A stretch of 8,849 bases of DNA from Candidatus Bipolaricaulota bacterium (GTDB lineage Bacteria > Bipolaricaulota > Bipolaricaulia > Bipolaricaulales > Bipolaricaulaceae), in the NCBI GenBank assembly GCA_021163465.1, contig JAGGWU010000111.1, positions 1 to 8,849 on the forward strand, written 5' to 3'. Under the pieces are notes generated by a model that saw only the letters and a list, made by a program, of their open reading frames with translations, was not told where the DNA came from and made no database searches. Numbering within the stretch: the first letter of the stretch is position 1; each line of letters opens with the position of its first letter. Below, piece after piece: positions 5,825 through 8,849 of the stretch. The position numbers were made by a program, and so were the translations under genes.

Positions 5825-6807
5825 TCCTCCCTCGCCAACGCCTCTTCCACCCGCCCGAGGAGTCCGGCCTGGGCGGACCAAAAGGTCCGTTCCACCGCGG
5901 CCTCAATGGCAGCGGCACTGGAGCGACCGTGGGCCACGAACACCAAACCCCGCACCCCCAAAAGGGGCGCCCCATTATATCGCTCGTATCTCAGTCGCTG
6001 TGAGAGGACACGAAGCCTCCGCCGCAAAAGGAGGGCCGCCAACTTCCCCGAAGTGGAATCGCCCATGGCCCGCTTCACGCTTTCCCACACCACCTCCGTT
6101 CCGCCCTCCAGCGCCTTGATGGTAAGGTTCCCCGCGAAGCCGCTGCACACCACCACATCGGCGGGCCGCTCGCCGATAAGCCGATGGGGTTCCACGTTCC
6201 CCACGAAGTTCTCGCGTCCCGAAAGGAGCTTGTAGGCCTCCCGGCTGAGCTTGTCGCCCTTGACCTTCTCCTCTCCCACGTTGAGGAGGCCAACCTTGGG
6301 CTGCTCCACCCCTAGGGCCTCCCGGGCATAGGACTGGCCCATTTTGGCGAACTGGAGGAGGTTGTGGGGCCTGCAGTCCACCGTGGCCCCGGCGTCGATG
6401 AGGTAAAGCTCCTTTCCCACCAAAGTAGGGATGGCGGCACAGAGCCCGGGGCGCAGCACCCCGGGAAGCCTTCCCAGGATGAAGACGGCCGCCGCCACTA
6501 TCGCTCCGGTGTTTCCGGGCGAGAGGAAGGCCTCGGCCCTTCCCTCCGCCAGGAGCCTGATCCCCTTGACGAGAGAAGAGTCACGTTTTCGGGCCGCCCG
6601 CAACGGGGGCTCGTCCATTCCCACAACATCGGGGGCATGGACCACCTCCACCGGGAGGGCGGGATCGAGATGGGGATGGATCTCGCCCCTTTTCCCCACC
6701 AAGATGAGGTTCAAGGGGAGACGTCTAGCAGCGGCCTGAGCCCCTTTTATGAGCTCGGAGGGCGGCCCATCGGCCCCCATTACGTCCACCACGATGCGAA
6801 TGCCCAT
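5821..6807 (-). CDS. plsX: Phosphate acyltransferase PlsX
   Basis: A 328-residue enzyme that converts acyl-ACP and phosphate to acyl-phosphate, the donor used by PlsY to begin phospholipid synthesis. Visible family blocks are VVDVMGADGPP at 6-16 (usually DAMGGD in better known members), SPGNTGA at 96-102, LLNVGEEKVKG at 174-184, VVVCSGFAGNLTIKALEG at 218-235 and NGAPLLGVRG near 278-287. I start it at ATG 6805-6807. A longer frame to 6858 only translates the 3' half of the tRNA gene. The start lies 8 nt beyond the mature tRNA-Leu 3' end, and the sequence before it (ATTATTTTT) has no ribosome binding site. The plsX-fabH-fabD-fabG-acpP order is a classic bacterial lipid cluster. Confidence 0.93.
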   Translation of the reverse strand: MGIRIVVDVMGADGPPSELIKGAQAAARRLPLNLILVGKRGEIHPHLDPALPVEVVHAPDVVGMDEPPLRAARKRDSSLVKGIRLLAEGRAEAFLSPGNTGAIVAAAVFILGRLPGVLRPGLCAAIPTLVGKELYLIDAGATVDCRPHNLLQFAKMGQSYAREALGVEQPKVGLLNVGEEKVKGDKLSREAYKLLSGRENFVGNVEPHRLIGERPADVVVCSGFAGNLTIKALEGGTEVVWESVKRAMGDSTSGKLAALLLRRRLRVLSQRLRYERYNGAPLLGVRGLVFVAHGRSSAAAIEAAVERTFWSAQAGLLGRVEEALAREE

Positions 6808-6815
6808 AAAAATAA

Positions 6816-6901
6816 TGCCGAGGGCGGGAGTCGAACCCGCACGGGCGTTAAAGCCCACTGCCCCCTCAAGACAGCGCGTCTGCCAATTCCGCCACCTCGG
6901 C
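6816..6901 (-). tRNA. tRNA-Leu (anticodon GAG)
   Basis: An 86-nt class II tRNA folds completely. Acceptor GCCGAGG (6901-6895) pairs with CCTCGGC (6823-6817). The D arm has GCG/CGC with the GG of the D loop. The anticodon stem CTGTC/GGCAG closes loop TTGAGGG, placing anticodon GAG at 6867-6865. A long variable arm, GGGC/GCCC with a 6-nt loop, is the leucine-type extra arm. The T arm is GCGGG, TTCGACT, CCCGC, and the discriminator base is A (6816). It reads CUC (and CUU) leucine codons, and CTC is common in this GC-rich window. CCA is not encoded and must be added after transcription. plsX starts 8 nt beyond its 3' end. Confidence 0.96.
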
Positions 6902-6912
6902 TTGTGTTCTTT

Positions 6913-6941
6913 ATCTTAGCCCCCACCCATAGGGGAATCAA
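6913..6941 (-). promoter_or_regulatory. Promoter of tRNA-Leu and probably the plsX-fab-asnS operon
   Basis: On the minus strand TTGATT (6936-6941) and TAAGAT (6913-6918) are separated by exactly 17 bp; each hexamer matches the sigma70 consensus at 4 of 6 positions. Transcription would start a few bases before the tRNA 5' end at 6901. No second promoter is visible between the tRNA and plsX, so this one may serve the whole operon. Read-through from the ROK kinase gene, which ends 21 bp upstream at 6963, is also possible. Confidence 0.65.
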
Positions 6942-6962
6942 GACCCCTGCCGGCGTCGGTGT

Positions 6963-7835
6963 TCAGGACTCGGGGAAGTGGAGGTGCAAGGCAGAGGCCC
7001 CATACAGCCCCACGTCATCGCCCAGCGGGGTGAGTTCCACCCGGGGGGCGGGCCGGGAGAACTCCCGGGCGGCGGAAAGGACCAGCGGCCCCAGGTAATC
7101 CCAGGCCCGGGTGAGCCCCCCGCCGAGGACGATCATCTCCGGATAGAAGATCTCCCACAGGATCGCGATCCCCTGTCCCATGGCCTCGCAGGCCCGCTGG
7201 ACGATCCGCTGGGCGGTAGGGTCCCCTTCCCGGGCCTTACGCACCACGGTGGCCGCGGTGAGTTTTCGGCCGAGGAGCTCCCTTGCGGCCCGGGCGATCC
7301 CGGTGCCCGATGCGATCGCCTCCAGACACCCCCGCTTGCCGCACCGACAGTGGGGGCCCTGGGGATGGATGACCATGTGGCCGACCTCGCCCGCCTGCCC
7401 CTCCTTTCCCCACACCACCCGGCCGCCGGAGACGATCCCCCCGCCGATCCCCGTGGACCAGGTGATGTAAACGAAATCCCGGGCACGGTGGCCGAACTCC
7501 AGCTCCCCGATGGCGGCGCAGGTGGCGTCGTTGGCGAGGTACACCGGGCAACCGAACTCCCGGGAGAGCTCTTCCGCCACCGCGACGCCGTTCCAGTGGG
7601 GCAAGTTTGGGCAACCCAAGATCACCCCCCGGCGCATATCCAACGGTGCCGGGGCGCCAACGCCGATGGAAGCGGGCTCCGCCTTGACCCGAGAAAGGAG
7701 CATCCGCAGGGCCTCCGCCACCTCGGGAAGTCCTCTGGTGGGAAATGAGGTGCGGGCGAGAAGCCTCCCCCTATGGAAGAGCCCCACCCGGGTCCTCGTC
7801 CCCCCGATGTCCACCGCTCCGATCACCTTCCCCAT
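6963..7835 (-). CDS. ROK-family sugar kinase (glucokinase-like)
   Basis: A 290-residue ROK protein, a cytoplasmic ATP-dependent kinase for glucose or a related hexose. The N-terminal phosphate-binding motif DIGGTRTRVG is at 9-18. Sugar-binding PNLPHWNGV is at 76-84, catalytic Asp103 is in LANDATCAAIGE, and a glycine-rich TGIGGG is at 128-133. The ROK zinc and sugar site is complete: EVGH at 150-153 with His153, then CRCGKRGCLE (163-172) with Cys163, Cys165, Cys170 and Glu172. No N-terminal helix-turn-helix is present, so it is a kinase and not a ROK repressor. The exact sugar (glucose, fructose, N-acetylglucosamine or other) cannot be told. No ribosome binding site precedes the ATG, and a -10-like TATCAT lies 9 nt upstream. 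It is divergent from yggS. Confidence 0.9.
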   Translation of the reverse strand: MGKVIGAVDIGGTRTRVGLFHRGRLLARTSFPTRGLPEVAEALRMLLSRVKAEPASIGVGAPAPLDMRRGVILGCPNLPHWNGVAVAEELSREFGCPVYLANDATCAAIGELEFGHRARDFVYITWSTGIGGGIVSGGRVVWGKEGQAGEVGHMVIHPQGPHCRCGKRGCLEAIASGTGIARAARELLGRKLTAATVVRKAREGDPTAQRIVQRACEAMGQGIAILWEIFYPEMIVLGGGLTRAWDYLGPLVLSAAREFSRPAPRVELTPLGDDVGLYGASALHLHFPES

Positions 7836-7844
7836 GACGGAATG

Positions 7845-7850
7845 ATGATA
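7845..7850 (-). promoter_or_regulatory. Putative -10 element of the ROK kinase gene
   Basis: TATCAT on the minus strand matches the -10 consensus at 5 of 6 positions. It is followed by 9 nt (CATTCCGTC) and then the ATG of the kinase gene. A start about 7 nt downstream of the element would place the mRNA 5' end within a few bases of the start codon. No -35 at normal spacing is evident: CTGACA (7862-7867) is only 11 bp away. The call rests on one hexamer and the absence of a ribosome binding site. Confidence 0.45.
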
Positions 7851-7860
7851 ACGGATCCCG

Positions 7861-7891
7861 TTGTCAGACCCTGGCCCCCATGGGATAAGAT
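7861..7891 (+). promoter_or_regulatory. Putative promoter of yggS
   Basis: TTGTCA (7861-7866, 5 of 6) and TAAGAT (7886-7891, 4 of 6, the same hexamer as at the tRNA promoter) are 19 bp apart, rather wide. The -10 is followed by 9 nt (CCGGTAGAG) and then the yggS ATG at 7901. The expected transcription start is at or just before the start codon, so the mRNA would have almost no leader. TTGTCAG here and CTGACAA on the other strand are the same bases, so regulators of the two divergent genes could share this spot. Confidence 0.45.
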
Positions 7892-7900
7892 CCGGTAGAG

Positions 7901-8566
7901 ATGGATCTCGATGCGATAAAGAGGCGGTGTGAGGAGATTCTGAAGCGGGTGCCGGACCACGTGACGGTGCTCGCGGCCACCAAGGAGAGGGGCCCCGAGG
8001 AGATCCGGGCCGCCATCGCTGCCGGGATCACCCACATCGGCGAGAACTACGTCCAAGAAGCCCTGGCCAAACGCCCCCGGGTGCCTGAGCCCGCTACCTG
8101 GCACATGATCGGGCACCTCCAGCGGAACAAGGCCAAGAAGGCCCTGGATGTGTTCGACTGGCTCCAGACGCTGGACTCCCTGAAGCTGGCCGAGCGCCTG
8201 GAGCGGCTCCTCTCCCAAGGGGGAAGGCGGCTTCCAGTGCTGGTTGAGGTGAACATCGGCCGGGAGCCCCAGAAGGCCGGGGTCCTTCCCGGGGACCTGG
8301 GGGATTTCCTGCGGGAGCTTTCCCGGCTTCCGCACCTCGAAGTGCGGGGCCTCATGGCGATCCCTCCGGAGCCGGAGGAGCCGGAGGACTCCCGCCCTTA
8401 TTTCCGGGAGATGCGGAGGTTGTTCGAAGCCATCGGCCGGGAGGGGATCCCGGGGGTGCGGATGGAGGTCCTTTCCATGGGGATGTCGGCGGACTGGGAG
8501 GTGGCGGTGGAGGAGGGGGCGACCATGATCCGCCTGGGCACCCTCCTCTTCGGCCCCCGAAGCTGA
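7901..8566 (+). CDS. yggS: YggS/PLPBP pyridoxal phosphate homeostasis protein
   Basis: A 221-residue single-domain TIM-barrel protein of the PLP-binding YggS (PLPBP) family, which binds pyridoxal 5'-phosphate without known catalysis and keeps vitamin B6 and amino acid pools balanced. Lys28 in VLAATKER is the likely Schiff-base lysine. THIGENYVQEA at 44-54 and WHMIGHLQRNKAK at 67-79 are diagnostic. VEVNIGREPQKAGV in the middle and LSMGMSADWE near 191-200, with ATMIRLGTLLFGPR at the end, complete the phosphate-binding part. The N-terminus is several residues shorter than in E. coli-type members, placing the lysine early. Only the weak GGTAGAG touches the ATG, so a leaderless start is likely. 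It is divergent from the ROK kinase gene and convergent with the right-edge kinase. Confidence 0.93.
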   Translation: MDLDAIKRRCEEILKRVPDHVTVLAATKERGPEEIRAAIAAGITHIGENYVQEALAKRPRVPEPATWHMIGHLQRNKAKKALDVFDWLQTLDSLKLAERLERLLSQGGRRLPVLVEVNIGREPQKAGVLPGDLGDFLRELSRLPHLEVRGLMAIPPEPEEPEDSRPYFREMRRLFEAIGREGIPGVRMEVLSMGMSADWEVAVEEGATMIRLGTLLFGPRS

Positions 8567-8570
8567 GGGC

Positions 8571-8849
8571 TCAACCGCGCCCGAGCCCCGACAGGAGCGC
8601 GAGGAGCTCGTCGGGATGGGCCTCGCCGGTGGTCCCGAGCTTCCTCACCGTGATCGCGGCGCAGAGGACCGCCAGCTCCGCCGCCTCTACCGGGTCCGCC
8701 CCGGCGCCCAGGGCCGCCACCAGGGCCGCCATCGCCGCGTCCCCGGCCCCCACGGGGTCGATCTCCCCCTTCACCGGCACCGCGGGGATGTGGGCGTATC
8801 CATCCACCTGGAATACGAAGATGCCATCCTCTCCCGCGGTGATGTAGAC
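8571..8849 (-). CDS. PfkB-family sugar kinase, C-terminal part (runs off the edge)
   Basis: The last 92 codons of a minus-strand gene are visible; the frame is open to the end of the window, so the 5' part lies beyond 8849. EIDPVGAGDA at visible residues 29-38 is the PfkB/ribokinase C-terminal signature: the GAGD loop forms the anion hole, and Asp37 is the catalytic base. TVRKLGTTGEAHPDEL in the last third is the ending often seen in HldE/RfaE-like heptose kinases and related PfkB kinases, with Pro in place of the more common Thr before VGAGD. The substrate cannot be told from this fragment. The stop lies only 4 nt from the convergent yggS stop, leaving no room for a shared terminator between them. 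Confidence 0.85.
   Translation of the reverse strand, partial: VYITAGEDGIFVFQVDGYAHIPAVPVKGEIDPVGAGDAAMAALVAALGAGADPVEAAELAVLCAAITVRKLGTTGEAHPDELLALLSGLGRG

Noticed and set aside
5825..5881. Longer fabH start at a TTG codon
   Set aside because: The added 19 residues are Arg/Gly-rich, lie inside plsX and have no family counterpart. The ATG at 5824 has a ribosome site and an ATGA overlap.
6808..6858. N-terminal extension of plsX (17 extra residues, including FNARAGSTPAL)
   Set aside because: These codons are the 3' half of the tRNA-Leu gene translated; FNARAGSTPAL is a well-known false peptide from T arms of tRNAs. The PlsX family begins at the ATG at 6807.
6942..6962. Terminator between the ROK kinase gene and tRNA-Leu
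   Set aside because: Only short AGGGG/CCCCT pairing is present, it overlaps the -35 region of the tRNA promoter, and no T-run follows.
1..8849. CRISPR array, prophage, toxin-antitoxin pair or defence island
   Set aside because: No regularly spaced repeats, integrase, phage structural gene or paired small toxin-like genes were seen. Nearly all sequence from 691 to 8849 is explained by housekeeping genes.

Overview
The window is a GC-rich bacterial chromosomal segment with compact coding, many 1-14 nt gene overlaps, and proteins rich in Arg, Glu and Leu. This suits a thermophilic or deep-branching bacterium. Candidatus Bipolaricaulota (OP1) or a similar uncultivated thermophile is a plausible host, but that is an impression; no taxonomic marker here settles it.

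Layout, left to right. Positions 1-180 hold the open 3' end of an unrecognised plus-strand frame. Positions 181-690 are poorly coding, with one doubtful frame (259-639), and end in a near-perfect sigma70-type promoter (TTGACA, 18 bp, TATAAT). That promoter drives a plus-strand gene for an HU-family nucleoid protein (691-1014), which is closed by a clear intrinsic terminator (1040-1070).

From about 6940 down to 1166 runs a long minus-strand block: a promoter, tRNA-Leu(GAG), plsX, fabH, fabD, fabG, acpP, a zinc-ribbon protein of the BCAM0308/NMD3-like family, and asnS. The protein genes overlap or nearly touch, so this looks like one transcription unit. It links initiation of type II fatty acid synthesis (PlsX acyl-phosphate synthesis, FabD malonyl transfer to AcpP, FabH first condensation, FabG ketoreduction) to two translation-related genes: the tRNA in front, and the putative ribosome/RNA-related zinc-ribbon protein and asparaginyl-tRNA synthetase at the end. 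fabF and rpmF, frequent partners of this cluster in other bacteria, are not in this run.

Upstream of the tRNA is a minus-strand ROK-family sugar kinase (6963-7835), divergent from a plus-strand YggS/PLPBP pyridoxal-phosphate homeostasis gene (7901-8566). The 65 bp between them carry two opposed -10-like hexamers, each exactly 9 nt before its start codon and with no good ribosome binding site, which suggests leaderless or nearly leaderless mRNAs. The right edge holds the C-terminal 92 codons of a PfkB-family sugar kinase, convergent with yggS.

Most genes are ordinary housekeeping genes. I see no CRISPR array, intact insertion sequence, prophage or clear new defence system. The points most worth a second look are the tRNA/plsX junction, the paired leaderless-type promoters, the His substitution in the FabG active site, and the zinc-ribbon plus asnS tail of the lipid operon.
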